64,000 nucleotides of DNA, taken from the NCBI RefSeq assembly GCF_025631005.1, contig NZ_JAOTPL010000003.1, forward strand, positions 1 through 64,000. The letters run 5' to 3'. Within the stretch, counting starts at the first letter, position 1, and the number at the start of each line of letters is the position of its first letter. Below are positions 52,483 through 62,421 of the stretch, piece after piece. The translations under genes were made by a program, and so were the position numbers. The notes beneath the pieces were generated by a model. It ran no database searches and was not told the DNA's origin. It saw only the letters and a program-made list of their open reading frames with translations. Origin of the DNA: Haoranjiania flava (lineage in GTDB: Bacteria > Bacteroidota > Bacteroidia > Chitinophagales > Chitinophagaceae).

Positions 52483-54816
52483 TTAAAACGGGTAGCCGAT
52501 GGAAATATTCCATACCCAGTTGTTCTTCAGCCATTCCCACTCCATTCTTTTAAAATGCCAGTCGAACCGGTTTTCGCCGTGCACTGGGCCTCTTACAGGG
52601 ATACCCACATCGAGCCGTAGTAAAAGAATGCTGAGGTCTAACCTGATGCCCGGGCCTGCGCCGATAGCAAATTCTTTCAGGAAGTTGGATGATATTTTTC
52701 CGCCCGGCCTGGTGCTATCTTCGCGCAGCAACCAGGTATTTCCTGCATCTATAAAAAATGCGAACTCAAATATATTGGCAAATTTTTTCCTGATCTCTGT
52801 GTTGAATTCTATCTTCATTTCACCGGGCTGGTCTCCTACGTAAATTCTGTTCAGCCTGGGATTGCCTGCGTAGTAAGATCCGGGACCAAGTGAGCGTATC
52901 ATGAATGCACGGATATCGTTAGGCCCGCCTGCAAAAAAGCTTTTTACAAAGGGTAAGGTATAGCTGTTGCCGTACGCATAGCCTGCACCTACAATGGCGC
53001 GGCTTGCAAGGTTAAGCGTGTTTGAAAAACGAAGGTAGTGCCTGAAATCTACTTCACCGCGGATGTATTGCGAGAAAGGTGTTTTGAAAATATGTTTTTC
53101 TTTGTCCTCTCGGATGTTGGCGCCTGTGGCTAATCCTAAAATATTGCCGGCCACATCCAGGTTGGTATTCAGGTAAAAATTGTGTCTTCTGCGGTTGGGC
53201 AATGCCTGGGTATTGTAGGTAAAGTTGTGTATGGAACCCAGTATAAATTGTTGCTCCAGGCTGCGTCTCAGTATCACGCTGGTATCCAGTCTTTTCTGAA
53301 AATTGCTGTCTATATTGCTCGGACGCACGTACACAAAATTCACCACATCCAGCTTGTGTTCCTTGTTCACCGTTGGCTTCCAGATGTAGGCATAATTGGC
53401 GTTGAAAGAATTTAAACTATACTGGTCGGTTCTTATAAAACGCTCATAGCCTGCGCTGATGAGTGTCTTGGGCAGGAATGCATTGGATGTATCCCAACTG
53501 AAGCGGCCGAGCAGCCTCGGGATCTCCAGCGACATTTCTCCACCGATCTTGCGGGTGCCGATGTTTTTTATACCTTTCATTACCTGCTGCTCCACGCTAC
53601 CGTAAGCTCTTGCCGTAAATTTTTCAGCACCTTTCAAAAGATTCCTGTGCCGCCAGTTTACCGAAAGCTCGGCGCCGTTTGAGTTGTTTGATTTTACAAA
53701 ACCCGAAACTTCAAAACGGATAGATTTTTTTTGTGCAGGAGTAAGGAAATAAAAGGTATTCAGCCAGTTGCCGCCTGTGGAAACCGTATCCACCTCCTGG
53801 AAGTTGGCCCGTACAAATTTAAAAGTGCCGAGGTTGGTGAGCCTGTTCAGTGCAAGGCTATGTGCGCTTCTGTTGTACAGGTCGCCCGGTTTAAAGCCCA
53901 GTGTCCTGTCAAATACTACGGTCCTGAAATTCCTGTCAGGATCAATGATATGCAAATGCTGTGCTGTATCAGTATTGTTCATACTGTTGAGGCGTGCAGC
54001 ATCAATGTAATAAGTGGTATCTGTTTTTATATCATAATTGGTAAACACATAGATGTCCCGGATCCTGTATTGCTGCAAAGCTTTTTCCGGTGTGGATGGT
54101 TTTATTTTCACATCAACATCTACCTGGTGGTTGCCTACCGTTGAGTCTACGAAAGCCAGTAAATAATCGGGATTGAAATAATAGTATCCCCTCTGCTTCA
54201 GCCTGTCATCTATTCGCTCGCGGTCGCGGGTAATTGTTTCCAGGCTGTAGGCATTGCCTTTCCTGCGCTCTGGCATGCGTTTGGCTACATCTTCAATATC
54301 ATTGCCTATCTGCGATGAGTCAGTTTCAAAATTATATTCCCTGAATGTATATTGTTCACCCAGGAGCGCTGTGTATTTAGCTTTGAGCTTTTTATCCTTT
54401 ACTACAGAATCCAGCAGCACGGTATTCTTAAAATATCCCCTGTTTTCCAGCCTGTTGCCAAGTATCTGCCGGTTTTTTTCCAGTGCAGCATCCGAGATCA
54501 CCACCGGCGCTTCGCCGTATTTATTGCGCATCCTTGCCCAGAAGCCGTCTTTCTTTTTAGGTTCTCCGATGGCGTTGTATATCATCAGCTTGTATGGCAC
54601 GCCCAGTACGCGCGAATTGGGCCGCGGCCGGATAAGGCTTTTGAGCTCTTCCTGCAGCTCTTTGTTCACAATCTTTGAGCTGTCATATCTTTTTAAATCA
54701 ACATCTGAGCCGATATAAAGTTTCTGCCCCGGTTTCAGGCTTTTGGTAACGCTGCACGAAGTGGTGAGTGAAGCAATTACTGAAAGTAAAACAAGTATGT
54801 TGAATAATTTGTTCAT
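52483..54816 (-). CDS. tamL: BamA/TamA family outer-membrane lipoprotein (TamL)
   Basis: A 777-residue Omp85-family protein with a lipobox (Cys21, TTSC) at its N-terminus. POTRA-like domains span about 30-370; a C-terminal 16-strand beta-barrel (about 400-777) follows, with the barrel signature FFAGGPNDIRAFMIRSLGPG. Lipid-anchored TamA counterparts are typical of Bacteroidota and act with TamB in inserting outer-membrane proteins or moving lipids. tamB lies upstream with a 10-bp gap, so they are one operon. Confidence 0.92.
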   Translation of the reverse strand: MNKLFNILVLLSVIASLTTSCSVTKSLKPGQKLYIGSDVDLKRYDSSKIVNKELQEELKSLIRPRPNSRVLGVPYKLMIYNAIGEPKKKDGFWARMRNKYGEAPVVISDAALEKNRQILGNRLENRGYFKNTVLLDSVVKDKKLKAKYTALLGEQYTFREYNFETDSSQIGNDIEDVAKRMPERRKGNAYSLETITRDRERIDDRLKQRGYYYFNPDYLLAFVDSTVGNHQVDVDVKIKPSTPEKALQQYRIRDIYVFTNYDIKTDTTYYIDAARLNSMNNTDTAQHLHIIDPDRNFRTVVFDRTLGFKPGDLYNRSAHSLALNRLTNLGTFKFVRANFQEVDTVSTGGNWLNTFYFLTPAQKKSIRFEVSGFVKSNNSNGAELSVNWRHRNLLKGAEKFTARAYGSVEQQVMKGIKNIGTRKIGGEMSLEIPRLLGRFSWDTSNAFLPKTLISAGYERFIRTDQYSLNSFNANYAYIWKPTVNKEHKLDVVNFVYVRPSNIDSNFQKRLDTSVILRRSLEQQFILGSIHNFTYNTQALPNRRRHNFYLNTNLDVAGNILGLATGANIREDKEKHIFKTPFSQYIRGEVDFRHYLRFSNTLNLASRAIVGAGYAYGNSYTLPFVKSFFAGGPNDIRAFMIRSLGPGSYYAGNPRLNRIYVGDQPGEMKIEFNTEIRKKFANIFEFAFFIDAGNTWLLREDSTRPGGKISSNFLKEFAIGAGPGIRLDLSILLLRLDVGIPVRGPVHGENRFDWHFKRMEWEWLKNNWVWNISIGYPF

Positions 54817-54826
54817 GGGTTTATTT

Positions 54827-57800
54827 TTACTCCATCATTTTTTCTTTCTTCTCTTCGTTGAGCAGGTATTCTGCTTCTGTCTTTTTATTTCTTAATTCTT
54901 TCTGCTGAGCTTTTCTTTTCTTCCTGTAGAATTTAGCATTCTCCGGCCTTTCAAATATTTCCCTGAATTGATCGTAGTCAAGCGTAAGCGCAAAGGCAAC
55001 GCCCGAACGTACTACCTGGCCTTCTATCACACCCTCATAAATATTTTTCCTGTATGCCCTGATGAGGTATTTGCCATCATCAGTAAGTTTATATTCTACA
55101 GATACATCGCCTGCAATGTTGGTGGCCGCCTGGTTGCCCGCCGTGCCGCCGAGTGCAAAGCTGCTGCCTACATTAATGGTGAGCCTGTCGTTGAGCAGGC
55201 GCTTGGAAATGCCTACGGTAAGGTCTGTCCTGTCAATAGCTTTGCCTGTGCTGTAGTCGCGCCCGGTATTGATACCAAAGTTCAGGTCAACTTCTTTGAT
55301 CAGGCCGTCGGCCAGCTTGTTGAGTTCCTGGGTGAGCAGTTTACTTACCGACTGCTTGGCCATGGCGCCGATGTTCATAGCCTCGCCGGCGCTTTGCAAC
55401 GGATTAGGGCCAACGAACCTGCCGAGCAGCATCAATGCAAAAACCTGTTTGTTCATCTCGGAAGAATTGGCTCTTATTTCCTGTAGTTTGGTTTCTACCA
55501 GCGGCCATTGCGCAGAAGTCTCTTCGGGCAATACAATATCAAACTTTATTGCTGGCTTCATTAATTCGCCGTTAAGGTCAAGCATAACTTCAAACGGCAA
55601 TAACTGGTTATATTTTGCATCTACATTTCCGCCGGACTCGGCAGCGATCAGGTCAATAGCGGCAGCCTGCACAGGCAGTGAAGCATCAATATCAATATTA
55701 GCTGTTAAAGGATCGCCCGTCCATACAATGGAGCTGCCGGGTAAAATTTCAAATTTCTTTCTGATAAAGGCAAAGGATAAATTGTAGTAGCCATGGGTAA
55801 GCACATAGTTGCCCGTCATGCTCATCTTACCGCTGCGGTCTATACCGAAGTCTATACTTGCCAAACCTTTGAGCGTGAGTGCATCGCCGGTTCTTTCATC
55901 TATTACCAGTGAGAGTTGTGCGGCGGTGTCGGTCTCTACGTTCAGAAACAGGTCCAGGCCTTTGAGCGCGGTAGCGTTGGTTGCAGAATCTTTCGCAATC
56001 AGATCCTGAAGGTAGGAGAGCTGGTCTTCTTTTTTTACAAAAACAACCACGCCTTCCCTGTCTTCGATCTCCGGATCACGGCCGGGCAGCACCATGCTGA
56101 AATCAGTATTCTCATTTACACGTACATTTCCCCTGAGGTACGGCGATTCAATATTGCCCATTAACTTCATGGAAGCATCTATATTCAGCTGGCCGAAGAA
56201 TAATCTTTTGGCAGCAGCCTCTGCATTCACAGCCAGGAAATCATCAGCATTGATATCCAGGTCAAAATTAAATTCCTTGTAGTTACTCGTTGCTACATAG
56301 CCGTTAATGGTAAGATCGCTGTTGCGTGTGTCTGTCAGTGTGAACTTATTAAAACGGAAGCCCTGCGGCGTAGCATTGATGGTCTGGTTCTTTAAGGTAA
56401 GCCTTTCGCCCGTCATAAACGGAACAACATAGGCACTGTCGAAATGGATGTTCCCGTTTACTTCCGGCTTTGTGACTGTTCCATCTACTTTCAGCCTGGC
56501 AGTAGCAAAGCCGCCCATGTCGGAGATGTGCTCACCGCCGAATGACTTCAGGCTTTCAAGATTTAGCCTTCTCAAGTCCACAAGCATATCAAGGCTTTGC
56601 GTGGCAGCATAATAGTCGCCGGTGATAGAGGCGTCATTGCCTTTGCCGGTGAGTACAATATTTGCCGAGTAAATATTGGAAGCCTTGTTGTTATCTACAT
56701 TAATGGCCAGGTTGCCGATAGTGTCTTTATTATATGCCAGATTATCTATGCGCAGGTCAGAAACAAACAAGGGTTGTTTCATCAGGTCTCTTACCTGGGC
56801 CGTGCCGTTGATAGTACCTTCCAGCGGCAGGGAATTCTGGTTCGCAAGCTGGGTGATAGTGCTTATATGAAAGTTTTTGAAAGTAGCATTCAGCGGCGCA
56901 TTCACACCTAAGTTTGCACTGTTAAGCGACAGCGATTGTTCACCGGAACTCATGGTAAAATTGTGTGCATGTACGCCTTCTGTTTTGCTATAGCGCAGGT
57001 AGTTATCCGGCGATATATTCCACTGATCGTAGTTCAGCATAAGCCCGTCAGGATTCAGGCTAAGCTTATAGGCATTGCCATCTGTAGTTACAGTTCCGCC
57101 TACTGCATACCAGGGTTTTTGTTCCGCATCATTGGTGGCAGCATTAAACACCAGGTTGTTGTTGGCAAGGCTGCCGGTAATGCCGGTTTTGTTTAACTTA
57201 AGATTGCCGGTAGAGATGTTGTCAACGTTAGCGGCCAGCTTTATGCTGTCGTTTTCGGTGTTTAAGTTTATAGCAAGATTGGCAAGATTGTTTTCATTAA
57301 AAACAATTTTATTGCTACGCGCATTGAACTGTATAAAATCTTTTGCAGATGCATAGGAGCCGCTGAAGGTAAGCGTATCAGAACCTGCTATTGCGGGAAT
57401 GGCTGTTGTCAGCGTAGCGTCGGGAATTATAATGCCGTCCAGCTCAAGCTGCTGCGGGGAGAATGGGCTTGGGCGGTAATCGGGCAGGCGGTAATATTTA
57501 TTAATGGTAGCTTGCAATGCTGAGGGCAGTTGCGTAAGCTTGTAATTGCCGCGCAGGTTTATGCGCACGCTGCTGTCCAGCGATGCATAAAGCTGGTTGT
57601 ATTCTCCCTGGTTGATGGCTGTGATCACGAGGCTGTCTGCATAGCCGGAAGTAGAATCCGTTCTGTAGAACATGTCTGTGATGGTCATAGTCCCGTTGAG
57701 GTAGTCGGGGTTGGTGTTGGTAAATGAAGCTTTCATTTTCATTTTAGCATTCAACACCGTTTTTATAAAACCGAGTTGTTTGGCATTCAGTGTATCAAGC

Positions 57801-59902
57801 ACCAGCTCGGCCTGCACAGCAGGGTACTTGGAATTAAGGTTAATGGTTGATACCAGGTTGAATGCCAGGTTCTCATCACGTATGTCTGATACGGATTGTA
57901 CAATACCTTTGGAGAGTGTACCGTTGATGGTAAAGTTGTTGTAGTTGTAACCTTTCACATATGCGCTGCTGACATTGCCGGAGAATTTGCTATACAGGTT
58001 TCCCAGGTTAAATTTTTTGGTATTTAATCCATAGCCGTTGGCGCGGATATTGGCGGTGATCCGGCCTACATTCTTTTCCTGGTAGAAGAGGTGCCCCACA
58101 TCAAGGCCGGTGGTTCTTATGCTTGCGCTGTAGCGCCCGTTTTCATTGAGGTTGGCTGTGATGTTTGCATTACCGTTTGTAGTAAGGATGTTCATCTGCG
58201 TGGCAAAGTCCCTCATATTGCCGCGGATAAAACCGTTTGCCCGGATGTTGCTGGGAATGCGTACTGTATTGGGTGGAATAGCGCCTTTAGGCAGGAAGTT
58301 TAAAATATCGTTCCTGGTAGTTGCCAGTTTATTAATTTTCAGATCGAAATAAGCATTTGTAAAATCAGGCAGGCCGCGCACTACGCCGGAGATATTCATC
58401 TCTGTATTGCCAATACCACTTAATTCCAGGGTGGGAATATCCAGGTTGCGCAGGTAACCTTTGAGGGTAGAATTTAACCTGATGATCGAATTAGAGTAGT
58501 TGCCCAGCTGCGGCCTCAGTTGAGGAGCGAAGAGCAGAATGTCGCTCACGGCTATGCGGTTGTTTGGCAGCCTTGCATAGATGTAAGCGTTGCCGGGATT
58601 TTTCCCCAGGTCATTCAATGATTTATAGCTCAGGTGCACAGAGTCTCTGATAATGGATTTGTTTGTTTGCAATAAAAGATTACCGAGAGATGTAAATTTA
58701 TCATTGTGAGCAAACCTTGTATGCGCATTACGTAACACAAGACCGCTCTGTTCTTTAAGAGAAAGCGAATCTATCACTCCTTTAAAGTCCACAGGCGCCA
58801 GGTCTACTTGGCTGGCAAATAAATTAAAATCTTTGATGTTCAGGTGAGCATAGTCTATGCCATTATTGGTTCTGCGTTTTGTCTTATCATCAAAGCTGAA
58901 GTTTGTGTTGGAAACATCCACCTTGTCAAATAAAAATTTCCACTGCGTTACTTTTGCCGTATCGTCTGTGGGCTCTTCCCTGCGTGTAGAGGGTACAGGT
59001 TTGCCTCGCGCAATAATGATCTTAGAGCTGTCAAGAATCAAATCGCTCAAATGAAAATGCATTTTATCAAGCTCAACTTCTTTTGGCTTAGCTACCAAAG
59101 TACGCAGGCTGAAATCCAGGTCTGTGCTGGCCACTTCATCTACAAAGTTTACGGAGATCTTTTTAAAGTTTATATCTCCCACGCCAAGCGGCAGGCCGGT
59201 GGTTTTTGTTTCTTTGGTACCCGTAGCAAGAATATTGGCCGACTTGAGAAAAACAGTAGGGTTGTATAGTCGGATTTTGGCATGTGCATCTTCCAGGTTC
59301 AGGTCGCCGAAGATGGTGGTAAGTGTTCTCAGGTCAAATTTTTCCAGTTCGGTTGAGAGGTTGGCGCTCTTAAAGGCAAATTCAGAACCGGCAACATCAT
59401 CCCTGTATTGCAGGCGGGTATTGTTAAGATCCAGCGCTTTTATGTTGGCAACAAAGTCTGCAACCGTAGAATCTTTCTGCACCTTATCGGCAGGAGCAAA
59501 GGCATCAATAATAAATTGAAAATTAAAAACAGTATCCGGCGCCGTGCGGTTCATGTTTACATAGGCATTGGTAAGTTCAAGCGACTTTACATTGGCATCA
59601 TTTTTCAGCAGGTCAAGCATGTTAAGGTGCACCTCAAGCTTTTTGGCATACAACAGTGTATCTTTATGCAAGTCTTCCACATACACTTCGTTGAGTTCCA
59701 CGCTGTTGAAAAGTTTGAACCGGAAAGAACCGATGGAAAGTTCGGTGCCTGTTTTTTTCTTTAAATAATTTACTGCTTTATTTTTGGCGAAATTTTGTAC
59801 ACCGGGCACCTGAATGGCAAAAAAGGCAATGGCTATCAGTATCAGGGCAGATAATAAAATCCAACCGATAGTTTTCAGAAATATCTTGAGACCTCTTTGC
59901 AA
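54827..59902 (-). CDS. tamB: translocation/assembly module TamB
   Basis: A 1691-residue AsmA/TamB-type envelope-spanning protein with one N-terminal membrane helix (TIGWILLSALILIAIAFFAIQVPG). A very long stretch of beta-strand repeats follows, of the kind that forms a lipid-conducting groove. The conserved C-terminal DUF490 domain includes MSMTGNYVLTHGYYNLSFAF and VFALMLLGRFVGPNPL. A Lys/Arg-rich tail ends in KEKMME. It pairs with TamL downstream; phospholipid transport or outer-membrane protein assembly is the family role. Confidence 0.95.
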   Translation of the reverse strand: MQRGLKIFLKTIGWILLSALILIAIAFFAIQVPGVQNFAKNKAVNYLKKKTGTELSIGSFRFKLFNSVELNEVYVEDLHKDTLLYAKKLEVHLNMLDLLKNDANVKSLELTNAYVNMNRTAPDTVFNFQFIIDAFAPADKVQKDSTVADFVANIKALDLNNTRLQYRDDVAGSEFAFKSANLSTELEKFDLRTLTTIFGDLNLEDAHAKIRLYNPTVFLKSANILATGTKETKTTGLPLGVGDINFKKISVNFVDEVASTDLDFSLRTLVAKPKEVELDKMHFHLSDLILDSSKIIIARGKPVPSTRREEPTDDTAKVTQWKFLFDKVDVSNTNFSFDDKTKRRTNNGIDYAHLNIKDFNLFASQVDLAPVDFKGVIDSLSLKEQSGLVLRNAHTRFAHNDKFTSLGNLLLQTNKSIIRDSVHLSYKSLNDLGKNPGNAYIYARLPNNRIAVSDILLFAPQLRPQLGNYSNSIIRLNSTLKGYLRNLDIPTLELSGIGNTEMNISGVVRGLPDFTNAYFDLKINKLATTRNDILNFLPKGAIPPNTVRIPSNIRANGFIRGNMRDFATQMNILTTNGNANITANLNENGRYSASIRTTGLDVGHLFYQEKNVGRITANIRANGYGLNTKKFNLGNLYSKFSGNVSSAYVKGYNYNNFTINGTLSKGIVQSVSDIRDENLAFNLVSTINLNSKYPAVQAELVLDTLNAKQLGFIKTVLNAKMKMKASFTNTNPDYLNGTMTITDMFYRTDSTSGYADSLVITAINQGEYNQLYASLDSSVRINLRGNYKLTQLPSALQATINKYYRLPDYRPSPFSPQQLELDGIIIPDATLTTAIPAIAGSDTLTFSGSYASAKDFIQFNARSNKIVFNENNLANLAINLNTENDSIKLAANVDNISTGNLKLNKTGITGSLANNNLVFNAATNDAEQKPWYAVGGTVTTDGNAYKLSLNPDGLMLNYDQWNISPDNYLRYSKTEGVHAHNFTMSSGEQSLSLNSANLGVNAPLNATFKNFHISTITQLANQNSLPLEGTINGTAQVRDLMKQPLFVSDLRIDNLAYNKDTIGNLAINVDNNKASNIYSANIVLTGKGNDASITGDYYAATQSLDMLVDLRRLNLESLKSFGGEHISDMGGFATARLKVDGTVTKPEVNGNIHFDSAYVVPFMTGERLTLKNQTINATPQGFRFNKFTLTDTRNSDLTINGYVATSNYKEFNFDLDINADDFLAVNAEAAAKRLFFGQLNIDASMKLMGNIESPYLRGNVRVNENTDFSMVLPGRDPEIEDREGVVVFVKKEDQLSYLQDLIAKDSATNATALKGLDLFLNVETDTAAQLSLVIDERTGDALTLKGLASIDFGIDRSGKMSMTGNYVLTHGYYNLSFAFIRKKFEILPGSSIVWTGDPLTANIDIDASLPVQAAAIDLIAAESGGNVDAKYNQLLPFEVMLDLNGELMKPAIKFDIVLPEETSAQWPLVETKLQEIRANSSEMNKQVFALMLLGRFVGPNPLQSAGEAMNIGAMAKQSVSKLLTQELNKLADGLIKEVDLNFGINTGRDYSTGKAIDRTDLTVGISKRLLNDRLTINVGSSFALGGTAGNQAATNIAGDVSVEYKLTDDGKYLIRAYRKNIYEGVIEGQVVRSGVAFALTLDYDQFREIFERPENAKFYRKKRKAQQKELRNKKTEAEYLLNEEKKEKMME

Positions 59903-59992
59903 CTAGAATTTTTTTAGGACAAACAAAAAATACCTTGTAGGCAAAGGTATTTATAAATATTGAGAGAGCGTATGTAAAAAGCAGATTTTCAC

Positions 59993-60484
59993 TTATTTAG
60001 ACTTCTTTTTTTGCTCTAGGTCTTCTTTGAGTAATTTCAGTACTTCTGTCTTTACTTTCAGCTCATGCATTTCCTTTCTTGCCTTTCTTCGCTGGCTCCA
60101 TTTATTGATCACGTTAAAAAGGAACATGCCTCCCTGTATGGCAGCAGTGATGCCGATTCCTTTTGCGGTATTAGCAAGCCTTGCTTTGGGTGTAGCGCCT
60201 TTTTCTTTGTTGAGGATAATGCCAACCAGGCCTCCCAGCAGTGATGTAGCAACACCCGCTGTGCCGGCAGCCACCTCTTCGTTTTTGTTCAGAAAAGGGA
60301 AGGCCTTGCCCACCGTAGTCCTCACGGCCTGCCTGGGTATCTGGGTCGTATTGGATTTTATTCTCTGGAAGCCGGTATTCACCTTGTTCTTGAGAAAAGC
60401 AATTTCATTGTCAAGATCTGCCACATTATTTATTTCAGACAGATCCCATGAACCATCCGCGTTTTTTTGTATTTTACTTTCCAT
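59993..60484 (-). CDS. hypothetical membrane-associated protein
   Basis: From the ATG at 60484 (163 residues): an amphipathic coiled-coil-like start (DLDNEIAFLKNKVNTGFQRI), two glycine-rich hydrophobic segments (AGVATSLLGGLVGIIL and GIGITAAIQGGMFLFNVI) and a basic C-terminus. No family is recognised. It overlaps the end of the holin-like gene by 11 bp, so it belongs to the three-gene envelope operon with the YtxH protein. Confidence 0.85.
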   Translation of the reverse strand: MESKIQKNADGSWDLSEINNVADLDNEIAFLKNKVNTGFQRIKSNTTQIPRQAVRTTVGKAFPFLNKNEEVAAGTAGVATSLLGGLVGIILNKEKGATPKARLANTAKGIGITAAIQGGMFLFNVINKWSQRRKARKEMHELKVKTEVLKLLKEDLEQKKKSK

Positions 60485-60854
60485 CATCAGGATCTTTTTT
60501 TTCAGTTTTATCAAAAATAATATTGGCAATATTTCCCATTATGAATTTGCCGAACAAGGACTTCTTAAACACGATGCAGATAACGAGCAGCAGAATGTAC
60601 AGACCTGCCACGCAGCCGAATCCCCAATAGTAACTATCGAGCACCTCGCTGAGGTAAAAGGCCAGCATAACACTTAAAAAAACCAGCACAAAAAAACCGA
60701 ATAGCGCTACCAGCGAAAACATTAAAATATTCGACAACAGGTTAGAGGTAATCTTTACAGCCTGTAGCCGGTAAAGCAAAAGCCGGTCCTCTACCTGGGA
60801 TTTTATATCATCAGCATAGGCTGCAAAAAAGTTCGGGTTTTTTTCGTCTGACAT
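60474..60854 (-). CDS. phage-holin-superfamily III-like membrane protein
   Basis: A 126-residue protein with two adjacent membrane helices (ILMFSLVALFGFFVLVFLSV; GFGCVAGLYILLLVICIVF) after an amphipathic helix, and a charged tail. This is the layout of the phage_holin_3_6/Actinobacteriophage holin superfamily III used for many non-phage envelope-stress proteins. No lytic enzyme is nearby, so it is unlikely to be a phage holin. Middle gene of the YtxH operon. Confidence 0.85.
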   Translation of the reverse strand: MSDEKNPNFFAAYADDIKSQVEDRLLLYRLQAVKITSNLLSNILMFSLVALFGFFVLVFLSVMLAFYLSEVLDSYYWGFGCVAGLYILLLVICIVFKKSLFGKFIMGNIANIIFDKTEKKDPDDGK

Positions 60855-60872
60855 TGTTTTAGTTTTAAGCCA

Positions 60873-61133
60873 TTAAGAGAATATTTCGTCGTAATCGGTA
60901 AAGTCTTTTTCAGGATCCAGTTCGCCTAAAAGATTTCTTCTCCTGTGAAAAAGCCTTTCGAGTGTTATATCTATGTTGTCTATTCCAAATTTTACTTCTT
61001 CAAAAGCCTTGTTGATGTATGATTCAACTTCTTCCACAAGCTCCTGTCCTTTCCTGCTTCTGAGAAATAATGAAATCATAGAACCGGCAAGGATGCCAAG
61101 CGCCAAACCGCTTACAAATTTCTTGTTTGACAT
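60873..61133 (-). CDS. YtxH domain-containing protein
   Basis: An 86-residue protein with an N-terminal glycine-rich membrane segment FVSGLALGILAGSMISLFL, the SRKGQEL cap motif, and a helical tail. This matches YtxH-type general-stress proteins. First gene of a tight operon: the holin-like gene starts 18 bp after it. It is probably a membrane or envelope stress factor. Confidence 0.88.
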   Translation of the reverse strand: MSNKKFVSGLALGILAGSMISLFLRSRKGQELVEEVESYINKAFEEVKFGIDNIDITLERLFHRRRNLLGELDPEKDFTDYDEIFS

Positions 61134-61264
61134 GATTACAAATTTTAAAAGGTAAAAAGCACTACTTAAATGTTTTCACCCGGTTATCAAATATATTTAA
61201 CCAAATTTATGCCATTTTAGCCTGAATGTCAATAAATAATTGGTTAATAAATATTATAAATCAA

Positions 61265-61293
61265 AAGCTTCCATAGAAATACTACGGAAGCTT
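61265..61293 (-). terminator. candidate terminator after fabH
   Basis: Inverted repeat AAGCTTCC / GGAAGCTT with a 13-nt loop; on the minus strand it is followed by TTTTGATTT. It lies about 25 bp after the fabH stop. The T-tract is interrupted, so it is only a candidate. Confidence 0.5.
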
Positions 61294-61316
61294 CAGGTAT
61301 CGGCTGATAAATTATT

Positions 61317-62303
61317 TTAAATTGCCCACTTCACATAGACCGAGCCCCAGGTAAATCCGCCGCCGAATGCAGCCAGGATTATGTTGTCGCCTTTTTTAAG
61401 TTTATCCTGCCATTCGTATAGGCAAAGCGGAATGGTTGCAGCGGTAGTGTTGCCATAGCGGTCAATGTTTACCATAACTTTCTCTTTGGGCAGTCCCATT
61501 CTTTCACGGGTAGCATCTATGATCCTCAGGTTGGCCTGGTGAGGCACCAGCCATGCCACGTCTTCCGAGGAAAGGTTGTTTTTCTGCATGATCTCGTAGC
61601 TCACATCTGCCATGGAGACCACGGCAAACTTAAATACGGTTTTTCCTTCCTGGTAAATATAATGTTCTTTGGCATCAACAGTTTCATGCGTCGGCGGCTT
61701 TAAAGATCCACCGGCTTTCATGTGCAGGTAATCTCTTCCGGAGCCATCGCTTTTTAAGATAGAATCTACAATGCCCAGTCCTTCGGTATTCGGCTCAAGC
61801 AATACCGCAGCAGCAGCGTCGCCAAACAAAATGCAGTTAGCACGGTCTGTATAGTCGGTAATGGCGCTCATTTTGTCGCAGCCCACCACTATTACTTTTT
61901 TGTATTTGCCCGATTCAATAAAGGCAGCGCCGGTAGCCAGTGCATAAAGAAATCCGCTACAGGCGGCTTCCAGGTCGAAGCCGAAAGCATTCTTAATGCC
62001 TGCCTTGTCTGCAATGATATTTGCGGTGGCAGGAAACATCATATCTGGCGTCACTGTGGCGCAGATCACACACTCAACTTCATCAGCAGCAATGCCCCTT
62101 CTTTTCAGCAGGTCTTCCACTGCTTTGGCCCCCATATCGCTGCTGCCTTTGCCTTCTTCCAGTATGCGCCGTTCACTGATGCCGGTGCGTGTAAGAATCC
62201 ATTCGTCGGTGGTATCCACCATTTTTTCCAGGTCTTTGTTGGAAAGTATTCTCTCCGGTACGTAAGCGCCAACAGCAGTGATAGCAGCAGTTATATTGCC
62301 CAT
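61317..62303 (-). CDS. fabH: beta-ketoacyl-ACP synthase III
   Basis: Starts fatty-acid chains by condensing an acyl-CoA primer with malonyl-ACP. From the ATG at 62303 (328 residues): catalytic Cys115 in LEAACSGFLYAL, His in WLVPHQANLRI and Asn in RYGNTTAATIPL. The dimer/CoA-binding blocks ITAVGAYVPERILSN and DEWILTRTGISERR are near the N-terminus. An in-frame ATG at 62354 adds an unlikely leader (LFLHPSFLFYK). It is transcribed alone, divergent from ruvA. Confidence 0.97.
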   Translation of the reverse strand: MGNITAAITAVGAYVPERILSNKDLEKMVDTTDEWILTRTGISERRILEEGKGSSDMGAKAVEDLLKRRGIAADEVECVICATVTPDMMFPATANIIADKAGIKNAFGFDLEAACSGFLYALATGAAFIESGKYKKVIVVGCDKMSAITDYTDRANCILFGDAAAAVLLEPNTEGLGIVDSILKSDGSGRDYLHMKAGGSLKPPTHETVDAKEHYIYQEGKTVFKFAVVSMADVSYEIMQKNNLSSEDVAWLVPHQANLRIIDATRERMGLPKEKVMVNIDRYGNTTAATIPLCLYEWQDKLKKGDNIILAAFGGGFTWGSVYVKWAI

Positions 62304-62421
62304 AATGATTTCCTTATTTTTGTAAAATAAAAATGACGGGTGCAAAAATAGCAACTATTTACCAAAGTTTGCATTACATTTAAAACAATATTCTAATTTT
62401 AAGCGCTAAAAATATACGGTT

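Noticed and set aside
60474..60854. Phage lysis cassette
   Set aside because: The holin-like protein sits in an operon with a YtxH stress protein; no endolysin or phage structural genes are near.
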